Positions 54,841 to 63,898 of a stretch of DNA of 64,000 bases are shown here, one piece after another. The stretch comes from Reyranella aquatilis. Lineage in GTDB: Bacteria > Pseudomonadota > Alphaproteobacteria > Reyranellales > Reyranellaceae. A program made the translations under genes and the position numbers. The first letter of the stretch is position 1, and the number at the start of each line of letters is the position of its first letter. Where the stretch lies: contig NZ_JAJISD010000010.1 in NCBI RefSeq assembly GCF_020880995.1, positions 90,688 through 154,687 on the forward strand, given 5' to 3'. The notes beneath the pieces are model-generated. The model saw nothing but the letters and a program-made list of their open reading frames with translations. It ran no database searches and was not told the origin of the DNA.

Positions 54841-55812
54841 ATGAAGCGTTCCGTATTCGTGGCGTCGGCCCTCGCCGCGCTGCTGCTGCCCCTGGCCGTC
54901 TCGGCGCAGACCGACTGGCCGCAGAAGCCGATCTCGATGGTCGTGCCTTATCCGCCGGGTGGCGTGAACGACGCCGTGGCGCGCGTCTATGCCGAGAAGC
55001 TCTCGACCGAGCTCGGCAAGCCGGTGATCGTCGACAACCGGGCCGGCGCGGCGACGACCGTGGCGTCCAACTTCGTCGCCAAGGCGGCGCCCGATGGCTA
55101 CACGATCTACGCCGCCGGCACCTCGCTGGTCATCAATCCGACGCTGACGGGCCAGGTCCAGTACGATCCCAACAAGAGCTTCGAGCTCGTCTCGCTGATG
55201 TCGTTCACGCCGTTCATCCTGCACGTGAACGCCGAGTTTCCCGCCAAGAACATGGCCGAGCTGATCGCCTATGTGAAAGCCAACCCGGGCAAGTTCAACA
55301 TCGCGAGTTCGGGCATCGGCGCCACCAACCACCTCGCCGCCGAACTCCTGAAGGCGCAGGCCGGGCTCAACATCACCCACGTCCCGTACAAGGGCGGTGC
55401 GCAGGCCGGCCAGGACGTCGCCTCGGGCCAGGCGCAGATGATGTTCTCGGCCGCGCTGGAGGCCAAGCCGGTGCTGGCCACGGGCCGCACCCGGGCCATC
55501 GCCATCTCGAGCCTCAAGCGTTCGCCCGCCTTCCCCGACATCCCGACCGTGGTCGAGGCGGCTGGCCTGCCCGACTTCGAAGCGGTGTTCTGGCAGGGCA
55601 TGGTGGTGCCGGCCGGCACGCCCAAGGCGATCGTCGACAAGCTGCAGAAGGCGATCGCCAAGATCGCCGCCGAGCCCGAGATGATCGAGCGCTTCAAGTC
55701 GCAGGGCGTCGAGATCCGGTCTTCGACACCGGCCGAGTTCAAGACCTTCCTCGAGAAGGAAGAGAAGCGCTGGACGAAACTCATCAAGGAACAGAACATC
55801 AAGCCGGAGTAG
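54841..55812 (+). CDS. Bug-family (TctC-like) periplasmic substrate-binding protein
   Basis: A 323-residue Bug receptor with a Sec signal peptide (SVFVASALAALLLPLAVSAQ). Family motifs are QKPISMVVPYPPGGVNDAVAR, KPVIVDNRAGAATTVASNFVAKAAPDGYT and the C-terminal GTPKAIVDKLQKA. It is clearly distinct from the receptor at 52192 and is probably co-transcribed with the thiolase and DUF35 genes. Two Bug genes flanking these enzymes suggest uptake of a carboxylate substrate. No membrane subunits are in the window. Confidence 0.93.
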   Translation: MKRSVFVASALAALLLPLAVSAQTDWPQKPISMVVPYPPGGVNDAVARVYAEKLSTELGKPVIVDNRAGAATTVASNFVAKAAPDGYTIYAAGTSLVINPTLTGQVQYDPNKSFELVSLMSFTPFILHVNAEFPAKNMAELIAYVKANPGKFNIASSGIGATNHLAAELLKAQAGLNITHVPYKGGAQAGQDVASGQAQMMFSAALEAKPVLATGRTRAIAISSLKRSPAFPDIPTVVEAAGLPDFEAVFWQGMVVPAGTPKAIVDKLQKAIAKIAAEPEMIERFKSQGVEIRSSTPAEFKTFLEKEEKRWTKLIKEQNIKPE

Positions 55813-55848
55813 TGGCCGGCTGAAGCCGGTAACCTGGCCGAGCGCTTT

Positions 55849-56490
55849 CTACAGCGCCCGGCGCAGGGTGAGGTTGAAACGGCGGGCCCCGGTCATCGGA
55901 TGCTCGCCGTTTTTCAGAGTGAGCACGCCGTGATGAAAGAGGCGTGAGGGACCGCCCCATACCACGACATCGCCGTGCTCCAGCGCGACGCGGCGCACCG
56001 GATCGCTGCGCTTCGGGCCGCCGAACTGGAAGTTGGCCGGTAGCCCCAGCGACACCGAGACGATGGGATGGGCGTAGTCGGCCTCGTCCTTGTCCTGGTG
56101 CAGCGACAGTCTGGTGCCGGGCTCGTAGCGGTTGATCAGGCAGGCGTCGGGCACGAAACCCGGATGACCCGCCGCCGTGGCCGCCTCATCGGCGAGGTCG
56201 AGGAAAGTCGCCGGCAGGGCAGGCCAGGGCTTGCCGCTCACCGGATCGGTGGACTGGTAACGATAGCCGGCCCGGTCCGTGACCCAGCCGGCGGTGCCGC
56301 AGTTGGTCATGGCCACCGACATCTCGAAGCCGCCCGGCGTCACCATGTGCCGGAACGGTGATCGCGCCTCGATCGCCCGGATCGCCGCCAGCAGCGCGCT
56401 CTCACGCTTCGCGGCGAACCCGCGCAATACCGCGGCGCCGGACGCCAGCGCCTCCTTTCCGCCCTCCGGCTCGAACAGGCTTTGCTGCAT
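55849..56490 (-). CDS. alkB: AlkB-family alkylated DNA repair dioxygenase
   Basis: A 213-residue Fe(II)/2-oxoglutarate dioxygenase that reverses N-alkyl damage such as 1-methyladenine. The Fe ligands are in SLHQDKDE (His-x-Asp) and the later FHHGV His; the 2-oxoglutarate-binding Arg is in ARRFNLTLRR. The nucleotide-recognition lid is at the N-terminal third (MVTPGGFEMSVAMTNCG). The ATG at 56488-56490 begins MQQSLFEP; a second start 18 bases upstream is possible. It faces the cytochrome c gene divergently. Confidence 0.92.
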   Translation of the reverse strand: MQQSLFEPEGGKEALASGAAVLRGFAAKRESALLAAIRAIEARSPFRHMVTPGGFEMSVAMTNCGTAGWVTDRAGYRYQSTDPVSGKPWPALPATFLDLADEAATAAGHPGFVPDACLINRYEPGTRLSLHQDKDEADYAHPIVSVSLGLPANFQFGGPKRSDPVRRVALEHGDVVVWGGPSRLFHHGVLTLKNGEHPMTGARRFNLTLRRAL

Positions 56491-56536
56491 CCCACCGATA
56501 TAGTGCATCCTCGCGCGGAAGCATCAGGAGTAGCGT

Positions 56537-56926
56537 ATGAAGAATTGGATCACTGCCGCCGCCGTGATCGTCGCCGGGCTGGCGATCGCGGGTGGCCCGG
56601 CCGCCGCGCAATCCGGCGAGGCCTCGAAGGGCCAGCGCGTCTTCAACACCCAGTGCAAGGCCTGCCACACGGTGGAGAAGGACGGCGCGCAGACCACCGG
56701 GCCCAATCTCCACGGCCTGTTCGGTCGCAAGGCCGGTTCAAGCGCGGGCTACGACTATTCCGAGGCCATGAAGAATTCCGGAATTGTCTGGGACGATGCC
56801 ACGCTGGCGGACTACAACCGCGATCCCAAGGGCAAGGTGCCCGGCACCAAGATGGTCTACAACGGCGTGAAGAATGCCGGCCAGCTCGCCGACCTCGTCG
56901 CCTACCTGAAGGAAGCGACGAAATAG
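56537..56926 (+). CDS. Periplasmic class I c-type cytochrome
   Basis: A 129-residue exported mono-haem cytochrome c. The signal peptide is about residues 1-24 (WITAAAVIVAGLAIAGGPAAAQ). The haem-binding CKACH lies near residues 39-43, and the axial Met is in GTKMVY. TTGPNLHGLFGRKAGS is the classical cytochrome c/c2 motif. It should shuttle electrons between membrane complexes. Its stop codon abuts the stop of the convergent unknown gene without any gap. Confidence 0.92.
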   Translation: MKNWITAAAVIVAGLAIAGGPAAAQSGEASKGQRVFNTQCKACHTVEKDGAQTTGPNLHGLFGRKAGSSAGYDYSEAMKNSGIVWDDATLADYNRDPKGKVPGTKMVYNGVKNAGQLADLVAYLKEATK

Positions 56927-57550
56927 TCAGCGCGTCATGGCGCCGAGCAGCGTCTGCGTGAAGGTGTCGACCATCGACTGGCTGGTGGCCGAGCCTTCGA
57001 TCCAGTCGAGGCGCAGCTTCAGGAAGTTGTTTCGATAGCCGGTCAGCATCAGCGCCGAGTAGATCGGCTTCCTGTCGGCGCTGCGGAGTGCCGAGAGGAT
57101 GATGCATCGGAAGACGATGCTGCCGAGCGTACAGTCGGTCGGGCCCTTCGCCGTCTTGATGTCCTCGTAGCGATTGTATTTCGCGAGCTGGTAGATTTCC
57201 TGCAGCGACGTCTGGAACTGCTGCTGGACTACGGGACTCGCCGGGCCGTCGGGGATCGATCTGATGGAGAGGTCATAGACGTAGACCGTCGCGATGAGCT
57301 GGTCGCCGATGCGGTAGTTCCAGCCGTAGCCAAGCTCGGGCCTGCCGGCGGTCTTGCCGTAGTCTGTCGAGCCGTACCTGGTGGCGCCCGCGATCTGAGG
57401 CGGAAAGCTCAATCCCGTGCCGGCGTGGCGGTCCGGCGCCGGTACGCGTTGCGGTGGAGCAGGCTGCGGCTGGCCCTGCGCGATCGCGCCGCCGGCCAGA
57501 CCGAGCATTGCAACGACGAGCAGCATGACGCGAAGCATCGATGCGGGCAT
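56927..57550 (-). CDS. Secreted protein of unknown function
   Basis: A 207-residue protein with a signal peptide (MLRVMLLVVAMLGLAGGAIAQ). The mature part begins with a Pro/Gln-rich stretch, then GYGWNYRIGDQLIATVYVYDLS and two Cys in GPTDCTLGSIVFRCIILSA that may pair. It has no recognised domain. The ATG at 57548-57550 has GGAGG at good spacing. It adjoins the cytochrome c 3' end with no gap and follows the MFS carrier on the same strand. Confidence 0.7.
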   Translation of the reverse strand: MPASMLRVMLLVVAMLGLAGGAIAQGQPQPAPPQRVPAPDRHAGTGLSFPPQIAGATRYGSTDYGKTAGRPELGYGWNYRIGDQLIATVYVYDLSIRSIPDGPASPVVQQQFQTSLQEIYQLAKYNRYEDIKTAKGPTDCTLGSIVFRCIILSALRSADRKPIYSALMLTGYRNNFLKLRLDWIEGSATSQSMVDTFTQTLLGAMTR

Positions 57551-57575
57551 GGAAGCCTCCGTGTAAGCGGCGACC

Positions 57576-58787
57576 TTACGCGCGAGCGGTGAAACTGTCG
57601 CGCGCCCACACGTAAGCGATCGAACCCAGCGCCAGACCGGCCGCCAGCATTCCGAACACCCACCGGTAGGCGGTGTCGCCGGCACCGAAGGCCTCGACGA
57701 TGTAACCTGCAAGGGCCGGCAGCACGGCGAGGCCGAGGCACTGCGCCATGTTGACGGTGGTGACGCCGCGGCCGGCGAGGCGATCGGGAAACAGGGCGCG
57801 GCCCTGGGCCACGATCACCGTGCCGTAGGCGCAGAAGAAGCAGACGGCGATCAGCAGGGTGACGGCCAGCCAGAGCGGCGGTTCGGCCAGTGCCGCCAGG
57901 GTCGCGAGCAGCATCATCGAGATCGCCGCCCCGCCGAAGACCACCCGCTTGCGCGATCGCAGGACCCTATCCATCGGCCCGTAGGCCAGGATTCCCAGGA
58001 TCTGCGCGACGCCCATGGCCAGCAGCACGTTGCCGCGCGCCACGCCGTCGAGCTTGTGGACGTCGTAGAGATAGGGGCCACCCCACACGCCCAGCACGGT
58101 CAGCATGGTCGCGTAGGCAAAGAAGTGCATGGAGAGCACAGGCCCGAGGCCGGGGGTGCGCCACACTTCCCACAGGCCGCGCAGGATCTGGCCCGCCGAT
58201 TCGCGGGCGGGCACGGGGCCGCGATATTCCGGCGGCCTGTCGCGTACGAAGAGCAGGAAACCCAACGCCACCAGGAGCGTGACGACAGCGAGACCCACGA
58301 AGCCGGTGCGCCAGCCGACCGTGGCGGCGATCCAGGCGAGGGGCGTCGCGGCCGCCAGGGTGCCGATGTTCGAGGCCGCGAACACCCAGGAGAGGCGCGT
58401 CGCGAGCTTGGCCGGCTCGAACCAGCGCGAACACAGGAAGACCACAGACATGAAGGAGGCGGCACAGCCCACGCCGACGATGGTGCGCCCGGCGATCAGG
58501 TCGGCGGCGTCCGTGGCGCGGGCGATCCACAGCGAGCCCAGCATCGCCAGCAGCGAGAGCGCGGCCACGGTGCGGCGCGCGCCGAACCGGTCGAACCACA
58601 TGCCGACCGGGATCTGCACCGCAAACAGAGCGAAGAAGAAGGCGCTGCCCGCCCAGCCCAGCTGACGCGCGCTGAGATCGAGGTCGCGCACCAGTTCCGG
58701 CGCGATCACGCCGTTGGACACGCGGTAGAACTGGCTGAGGCAGGTGACGGCGATCAGCAGGGTGAGGAGGGGCAGTCGCGACGCCAT
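57576..58787 (-). CDS. Major facilitator superfamily transporter
   Basis: A 403-residue carrier with about twelve membrane helices. The MFS signature between helices 2 and 3 is GMWFDRFGARRTVAALS. The second-half counterpart is GPMDRVLRSRKRVVFGG. It belongs to the nitrate/sugar-phosphate-like broad MFS pool and the substrate cannot be told. The ATG near 58787 begins the first helix. It lies upstream of the secreted unknown on the same strand with a 25-base gap, but a functional link is not evident. Confidence 0.88.
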   Translation of the reverse strand: MASRLPLLTLLIAVTCLSQFYRVSNGVIAPELVRDLDLSARQLGWAGSAFFFALFAVQIPVGMWFDRFGARRTVAALSLLAMLGSLWIARATDAADLIAGRTIVGVGCAASFMSVVFLCSRWFEPAKLATRLSWVFAASNIGTLAAATPLAWIAATVGWRTGFVGLAVVTLLVALGFLLFVRDRPPEYRGPVPARESAGQILRGLWEVWRTPGLGPVLSMHFFAYATMLTVLGVWGGPYLYDVHKLDGVARGNVLLAMGVAQILGILAYGPMDRVLRSRKRVVFGGAAISMMLLATLAALAEPPLWLAVTLLIAVCFFCAYGTVIVAQGRALFPDRLAGRGVTTVNMAQCLGLAVLPALAGYIVEAFGAGDTAYRWVFGMLAAGLALGSIAYVWARDSFTARA

Positions 58788-58865
58788 GCTTCCCTGCTAA
58801 CACGAACGCGGCCGGCGTTCCTTCGGTGTGGACCGAAGGATCCGCCGACCTGCTTGAACGTCGCC

Positions 58866-59435
58866 CTATTTGACGGTGGCGGCCGCCTTGGCCTGGCGGC
58901 AGGCGAGCGCCAGCGCCGCGCCGAGATCGCCGAGAAGCTTGCCCGTCATCTCGTCGGTGAGCTTGCCGTCGGCGAATTTGTTCTGCGCCTGCGCGATCAT
59001 GACTTCGGGCTTGTTGACCGGGCGGCCGTCGAGAAACACCAGCGTCTGGCGCAGCTGGTACTGCGCGCGCGCCGTGCCGAGCACGCCCATCGAGGCGCCG
59101 AACAGCGCGACCGGCTTGGCGGCGAAGGGCTGCGGGGTCATGCGCGACAGCCAGTCGATGGCGTTCTTCAGGACGCCCGAGATGCCGTAATTGTATTCCG
59201 GGCTGACCAGCACGATGCCGTCGGCCTCCAGCATGGTCTTCTGCGCCGCCTGCATCTTGTCGGGGAAACCCTTGGCCTGGAGGTCGGCGTCGTAGAGCGG
59301 CCAGTCGCCGATCTCGATCGTCTCGCAGGTCGTGCCGGCGGGAAGACGCTCGACGAAGGCCTGCAGGGAAAGGCGGTTGAACGACGCCTTGCGCAGGCTG
59401 CCGCAGAAGGCGACGAGTTTCAGGCTCTCGGACAT
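58866..59435 (-). CDS. NADPH-dependent FMN reductase family protein
   Basis: A 189-residue flavodoxin-like reductase. Motifs are LVAFCGSLRKASFNRL (FMN phosphate loop), DGIVLVSPEYNYGISGVLKNAIDW and KPVALFGASMGVLGTARAQ. It matches the ArsH/chromate reductase/quinone reductase group; the native acceptor is unknown. The ATG at 59433-59435 has AAGGAA at a good distance upstream. It is divergent from the IalB-like gene. Confidence 0.92.
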   Translation of the reverse strand: MSESLKLVAFCGSLRKASFNRLSLQAFVERLPAGTTCETIEIGDWPLYDADLQAKGFPDKMQAAQKTMLEADGIVLVSPEYNYGISGVLKNAIDWLSRMTPQPFAAKPVALFGASMGVLGTARAQYQLRQTLVFLDGRPVNKPEVMIAQAQNKFADGKLTDEMTGKLLGDLGAALALACRQAKAAATVK

Positions 59436-59520
59436 GCGAAGGGTTCCTTTGTCAGCGTGTGATCGCAGCGCTACATAGGTGCCCCCTGGAACATTGGCAA
59501 ACGCAGGAGCTGGGCGAAAG

Positions 59521-59994
59521 ATGATGCGATCCGTACTCGGGGCCGCCGGTGCCGCCGTCGCCGCATTGGCCTTTTCGCAGGCCGCCGTCGCGCAGGACCA
59601 GCCGCCCGACAAGTGGGTGACGTCCTGCACCATGCAGGGCGGCAAGGATTGCGGCGTGCAGGCCACGATCGACGGCAACAGCCTGCTCGGCCAGTTCCTC
59701 GTGATGCGTTACTCGGCGGCCTACAACAAGATCTCGGTCGTGGGCGACGGGCAGGGCGTGCGCGCCAGCGTCCAGGTGGACTCCAATCCGTTCATCTCGA
59801 CCAGCATCTGCGGCCAGGGCATCTGCCAGTTCGACGACTACAAGTCCGGCCAGCTCCTGCAGCAGATGCGGACGGGGCGCCAGATCACCGTGCAGCTCAT
59901 GCTGCAGGGAACCGAGGCGGGGCCCTTCACCCAGACGCTGAACGGCTTCGACCTGCAGTTGCAGCGCGCGCTCGCGGCCCAGCGCGGCCCCTGA
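59521..59994 (+). CDS. Invasion-associated locus B (IalB)-family secreted protein
   Basis: A 157-residue exported protein of the IalB family, named for a Bartonella invasion factor but common in free-living alphaproteobacteria. The signal peptide (RSVLGAAGAAVAALAFSQAAVAQ) is followed by PPDKWVTSCTMQGGKDCGVQAT and Cys in TSICGQGICQFDDYKSG, forming likely disulfides, and QITVQLMLQGTEAGPFTQTLNGF. Role in envelope or stress is unknown. The ATG at 59521 starts the signal peptide. It is followed by the cyclo-ligase gene 28 bases later. Confidence 0.83.
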   Translation: MMRSVLGAAGAAVAALAFSQAAVAQDQPPDKWVTSCTMQGGKDCGVQATIDGNSLLGQFLVMRYSAAYNKISVVGDGQGVRASVQVDSNPFISTSICGQGICQFDDYKSGQLLQQMRTGRQITVQLMLQGTEAGPFTQTLNGFDLQLQRALAAQRGP

Positions 59995-60022
59995 CGCGGA
60001 CGGCACCTGCCAAGGCAAGGCC

Positions 60023-60715
60023 GTGGCGATCCCAGGACCCAACCCAGCCAACGGAGACGGGCTGACGGAGGACGACGGTTCTCCCGCCTGCCTGATGCAT
60101 CTCGTCGATCCGACTTCAGGTACCTTGTCCGATGAGGATCTTCGCCAGCAGCAGGATGTGAAGCGCTGGCGCACGGTCGAGCGCGAGCGGCTGGTCGCGC
60201 TGCGGCGGGCCATCCCGGCCGCGGAGAGGCGCAGCCTCTCGGATCGGATCGCCCGCGAACTCGACCGGCAGCTGGGCGATCTCTCCGGCAGGATCGTCGC
60301 CGCCTACCTGCCATTTCGCGGAGAGCCCGACCTGCGGGCCTGGATCGAGGAGTTGCCGAGGCGCGCCGCGACCGCGGCGCTGCCGGTGGTCGTTGCGCCC
60401 CGCTCGCCGCTGGAGTTCCGCACCTGGGGCCGCGGCGAGCCGTTGCGGCCCGGTGTCTGGAACATTCCGGTGCCGGCCGGGGGAACGGCGGTGATACCCG
60501 ATGTCGTGATCGCGCCTGTCGTCGGCTACGACGCGGCTTGTTACCGGTTGGGCCACGGCGGCGGATACTACGACCGAACGCTGGCCGCTTTGCCGTGCCG
60601 TCCGCGCATCGTGGGCGTGGGCTACGAGCGCCTCGCCCTGCACACCATCTTCCCGCAGGCCTACGACGTTCCGATGGACATGATCATCACCGAGGCCGGC
60701 GTCTCGGCCCGATAG
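60023..60715 (+). CDS. 5-formyltetrahydrofolate cyclo-ligase
   Basis: A 230-residue folate enzyme that converts 5-formyl-THF to 5,10-methenyl-THF using ATP. The core includes RERLVALRRAIPAAERRSLSDRIAREL, IVAAYLPFRGEPDLRAWIEEL and the ATP-binding GHGGGYYDRTLAALP. The reading frame has a GTG at 60023 with AAGG upstream; an ATG at 60095 would remove 24 unconserved residues and is a possible true start. The order after the IalB gene suggests co-transcription but no functional link. Confidence 0.9.
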   Translation: MAIPGPNPANGDGLTEDDGSPACLMHLVDPTSGTLSDEDLRQQQDVKRWRTVERERLVALRRAIPAAERRSLSDRIARELDRQLGDLSGRIVAAYLPFRGEPDLRAWIEELPRRAATAALPVVVAPRSPLEFRTWGRGEPLRPGVWNIPVPAGGTAVIPDVVIAPVVGYDAACYRLGHGGGYYDRTLAALPCRPRIVGVGYERLALHTIFPQAYDVPMDMIITEAGVSAR

Positions 60716-60721
60716 CCGGTC

Positions 60722-61123
60722 CTATTGCTGGCGGCGGTACAGGAAGCAGTTGTCGGCCTTGGGCATCCTGATGCCCTCGTAGAAGGTCATGGCCGTCGGC
60801 GCCGAGAGCAGCAGCGTCGTGGTGTTCGCTCCACCTGCCTCGGTGCGGGTCATCTCGATCAGGCGCTTGCCGATACCTTGCCCCTGGCAGGCGCTGTCGA
60901 CCGCGAGGTCGGACAGATAGCAGCAGAAGCAGAAGTCGGTGAGCGAGCGCGCGAAGCCCACCAGCCTTCCGTCCTGGCGCGCGGTCAGGATCAGGTTGGC
61001 CTGCTTCAGCATCCGTTCGATGCGCGGCCGGTCTCCGATGGGACGGTTCAGTCCCGACTTGGCGACCACATCGATGTATTCGTCGGCGCCGAGATCGTCC
61101 TCGCGGGCGTAGATCGTGTTCAT
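60722..61123 (-). CDS. GNAT-family N-acetyltransferase
   Basis: A 133-residue acetyltransferase. The acetyl-CoA-binding motif is SDLAVDSACQGQGIGKRLIEMTRTEA (Q-x-x-G-x-G), and TTTLLLSAPTAMTFYEGIRM closes the fold. The substrate is unknown. Its ATG overlaps the stop codon of the alpha/beta hydrolase gene (ATGA), so it is the second gene of a coupled pair on the minus strand. The cysteine-rich FCFCCYLSD segment is unusual for a short GNAT. Confidence 0.88.
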   Translation of the reverse strand: MNTIYAREDDLGADEYIDVVAKSGLNRPIGDRPRIERMLKQANLILTARQDGRLVGFARSLTDFCFCCYLSDLAVDSACQGQGIGKRLIEMTRTEAGGANTTTLLLSAPTAMTFYEGIRMPKADNCFLYRRQQ

Positions 61124-61818
61124 TGCGTCAACCACCTCCTCAGGGCGGCCGAGACCTCGGCCGGCTTCTCCAGCGGCGCCATGTGCCCGCACTCCTCGAT
61201 CACCACGAGGCGCGCGTTGGCGATGTCGGTGGCGATCTCCTCGGCACGCGCCGGCGGCGTCACGAGATCCTGGCGTCCGACGACCACGAGCGCCGGCACT
61301 TCGATCTCGACCAGCAGCGGCCGGCTGTCGGCGCGGCCCAGGATGGCCTGTTGCTCGCGCACGAACCCGTCGCCGCCCACCTCGGTCGCCATGTCGAGCA
61401 GCGGCTGCGTGACCGCCGGGTCGGTGGCGCGCGAGGGATGGACGAGCTGGGGCAGCAGGGTCGGATGCACGCCATGGAAGCGGCCGATGCGGGTCTGCTC
61501 GATGAAGCCGCGCCGGCGCGCCGCGGTCTCCGGCGAATCGGGGCCGGCCTGGGTGTCCATCAGCGCAATGCGTTCGACACGGTGCGGCGCGCGGCGGACG
61601 ATCTCGAAGGCGACGTAGCCGCCCATCGAGAAGCCGCAGAGCGCGAAGGTCGGCGGCGCCAAGCTGAGCGTCGCCTCGGCCATGGCCGCCATCGTGTCGT
61701 GATGCCAGAGCTCGGGAATCGTGCAGTCGGCGATGTCGGCCAGCGCCTCGACCTGATGATCGTAGACGCGGCGCGTGTTGAGCAGGCCCGGCAGCAGGAC
61801 GAGCGGGGAACGCGGCAT
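61120..61818 (-). CDS. Alpha/beta-fold hydrolase
   Basis: A 232-residue serine hydrolase. The nucleophile elbow is FALCGFSMGGYVAFE (G-F-S-M-G), with the acid in VGRQDLVTPPARAEE and the catalytic His in VVIEECGHMAPLEKP. The N-terminal oxyanion strand is PLVLLPGLLNTRRVY. It resembles small esterase-type hydrolases of unknown substrate. The start lies nine bases after the kup stop on the same strand, so kup, this hydrolase and the GNAT gene may be one message. Confidence 0.9.
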   Translation of the reverse strand: MPRSPLVLLPGLLNTRRVYDHQVEALADIADCTIPELWHHDTMAAMAEATLSLAPPTFALCGFSMGGYVAFEIVRRAPHRVERIALMDTQAGPDSPETAARRRGFIEQTRIGRFHGVHPTLLPQLVHPSRATDPAVTQPLLDMATEVGGDGFVREQQAILGRADSRPLLVEIEVPALVVVGRQDLVTPPARAEEIATDIANARLVVIEECGHMAPLEKPAEVSAALRRWLTQ

Positions 61819-61827
61819 GACGGGGCC

Positions 61828-63753
61828 TCAGATCTGGATCTGGTTGCCGAGTTCGATAGCGCGGTTGGGCGGGATGCGGAAGAAGGTCTTGGTGGCCGAG
61901 GCCGAATGGGAGAGCGAGATGAACCAGTCGCGGCGCCAGCGGCCGAGCTTGGAATGCTGCGACGGCACCAGGGTCTCGCGGCCGAGGAAGAACGAGGTCT
62001 CCATCTCGTCGTAGGCGATGCCATGCGGACGGCAGGCGCGCAGCGCCTCGGGAATGTCGGGCTGCTCGGTGAAGCCGTAATGGGCGATCACGGTATGGAA
62101 GCCCTTGCCGAGCCGCTCGACCTCGACCCGGTTGGCCTCCGGCACCACGGGCACATCCATCGTGTCGACCTGCAGGATGATGATGCGCTCGTGCAGCACC
62201 TTGTTGTGCTTGAGGTTGTGCAGGAAGGCGGCCGGCGTGTGCCCGGCGTCGGCGGTCAGGAAGACGGCGGTGCCGGCGACTCGGTCGGGTGCACGTTCCA
62301 TGCGCTCGAGGAACTGCTTGAGCGGCAGCGAGCCCTCGCTCAGCTCCGCGGCGACCAGCCGACGGCCGCGTCGCCAGGTCATGATGGTGAAGTAGATCAG
62401 AGAGGCCACGATCATCGGCAGCCAGCCGCCGTCGGGAATCTTGAGCGCGTTGGCGATGAAGAAGGCGAGGTCGGGTATCGCCAGGAAGCCGAAGACCGCC
62501 GCGGCGAGCGGCCAGGACCAGCGCCAGACCAGGATGGCCACGGCCATGGCGAGCGCGGCGTCGACCAGCATGGCGCCCGTGACGGCCAGGCCGTATGCGC
62601 CGGCGAGCGCGCCCGACGAGCCGAAGCCCACCACCAGGGCCACGACGCACGACATCAGCAGCCAGTTCACGCGCGGAATGTAGATTTGGCCGATCGAGGT
62701 ATCGGACGTGTGGTGAATCTCCATGCGCGGCAGGTAGCCAAGCTGGATGGCCTGGCGGGTCAGCGAGAAGACGCCGGTGATGACCGCCTGCGAGGCGATC
62801 ACGGCCGCCGCCGTCGAGAGGACGACCAGGACGAGGATGTAGTCCTTGGGAACGAGCTCGAAGAAGACCTGCCGGACGACCTCGGGATTCTCGATGATGA
62901 GCGCGCCCTGGCCGAAATAGTTCAGCAGCAGTCCCGGCATCACCAGGCCGACCCATCCGATCCGGATGGGCTTGCGCCCGAAATGGCCCATGTCCGCATA
63001 CAGCGCTTCCGCGCCGGTCACGGCCAGCACGATGGAGCCGAACGCCCAGAAGATGCCGAAACCCTGGTCGGTGACGAGATAGTAGGCATGTATCGGGTTG
63101 ATGGCCTCGAGCACCGACGGGTTCTTGGCGACCTGCCATGCCCCCAGAACGCCCAGGACGACGAACCAGACCAGCATGACCGGGCCGAACAACCGGCCGA
63201 CATCGGCGGTTCCGCGAGCCTGCAGCACGAACAGGGCGATCAGGATGATCAGCGACAGCGGCAGGACGAATGGCGTGAGGGCGGGTTCAGCGGCCGACAT
63301 TCCCTCGACGGCGCTCATCACCGAGACGGCCGGGGTGATCATGGCGTCGCCGTAGAACAGCGCCAGCCCGATCACGGCGAGCACCAGGATGGCCCGGCGG
63401 GTCTTGCGTGCCTTGCCGCTCAGGCCCCTTGTCGCCAGGGTCGCCAGCGCCAGCACGCCGCCCTCGCCCTTGTTGTCGGCGCGCATGATCAGCACGACGT
63501 ACTTGATGGTGACGGTGAGCGTGACCGCCCAGAACAGCATCGAAAGCACGCCCAGCACATGCTCCGGCGTCGGCGCCATTCCGGAGCCGTGGAGGAACGT
63601 CTCGCGCAGCGCGTAGAGCGGGCTGGTGCCGATGTCGCCGAACACGACACCGAGCGCACCGACAACCAGCGCGGCACCGGCCGGGTGAGGGGCGTGCGGG
63701 GCGCTGGTGGCGGGTTCGGTGGAGGAGGACTGGCTGGTTTCGGCTGGTGCCAT
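61828..63753 (-). CDS. kup: Kup-type low-affinity potassium uptake transporter
   Basis: A 641-residue K+ transporter with about twelve membrane helices and a large cytoplasmic C-terminal domain. The family opening ALGVVFGDIGTSPLYALRETF is present, as are TLVTIKYV-type and VVTGAEALYADMGHFG segments, and ALFYGDAMITPAVSVMSAVEG. The C-terminal domain has VFLTADAGHTPAAFLHNLKHNK. It is a housekeeping potassium importer, useful at low pH or high osmolarity. It is divergent from the P450-like gene at the right edge. Confidence 0.96.
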   Translation of the reverse strand: MAPAETSQSSSTEPATSAPHAPHPAGAALVVGALGVVFGDIGTSPLYALRETFLHGSGMAPTPEHVLGVLSMLFWAVTLTVTIKYVVLIMRADNKGEGGVLALATLATRGLSGKARKTRRAILVLAVIGLALFYGDAMITPAVSVMSAVEGMSAAEPALTPFVLPLSLIILIALFVLQARGTADVGRLFGPVMLVWFVVLGVLGAWQVAKNPSVLEAINPIHAYYLVTDQGFGIFWAFGSIVLAVTGAEALYADMGHFGRKPIRIGWVGLVMPGLLLNYFGQGALIIENPEVVRQVFFELVPKDYILVLVVLSTAAAVIASQAVITGVFSLTRQAIQLGYLPRMEIHHTSDTSIGQIYIPRVNWLLMSCVVALVVGFGSSGALAGAYGLAVTGAMLVDAALAMAVAILVWRWSWPLAAAVFGFLAIPDLAFFIANALKIPDGGWLPMIVASLIYFTIMTWRRGRRLVAAELSEGSLPLKQFLERMERAPDRVAGTAVFLTADAGHTPAAFLHNLKHNKVLHERIIILQVDTMDVPVVPEANRVEVERLGKGFHTVIAHYGFTEQPDIPEALRACRPHGIAYDEMETSFFLGRETLVPSQHSKLGRWRRDWFISLSHSASATKTFFRIPPNRAIELGNQIQI

Positions 63754-63898
63754 GATATCGAACGCCGCCTGTACGGCGGCGCGGCGAGGGTTTGCGCTTC
63801 GCCCTGCGCGCTGTCAACGAGCCAAATAAGGCGCCGTCGTGACGAAAGCGCTTGACTTGGGGCAACCCCGGGGGCGGCCTTGGAGACCGGGAGGACCC

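Noticed and set aside
60722..63139. 805-codon minus-strand open frame across kup and the hydrolase
   Set aside because: It is a frame shadow; the real proteins in other frames have clear family motifs, and only the last 133 codons (GNAT) are genuine.
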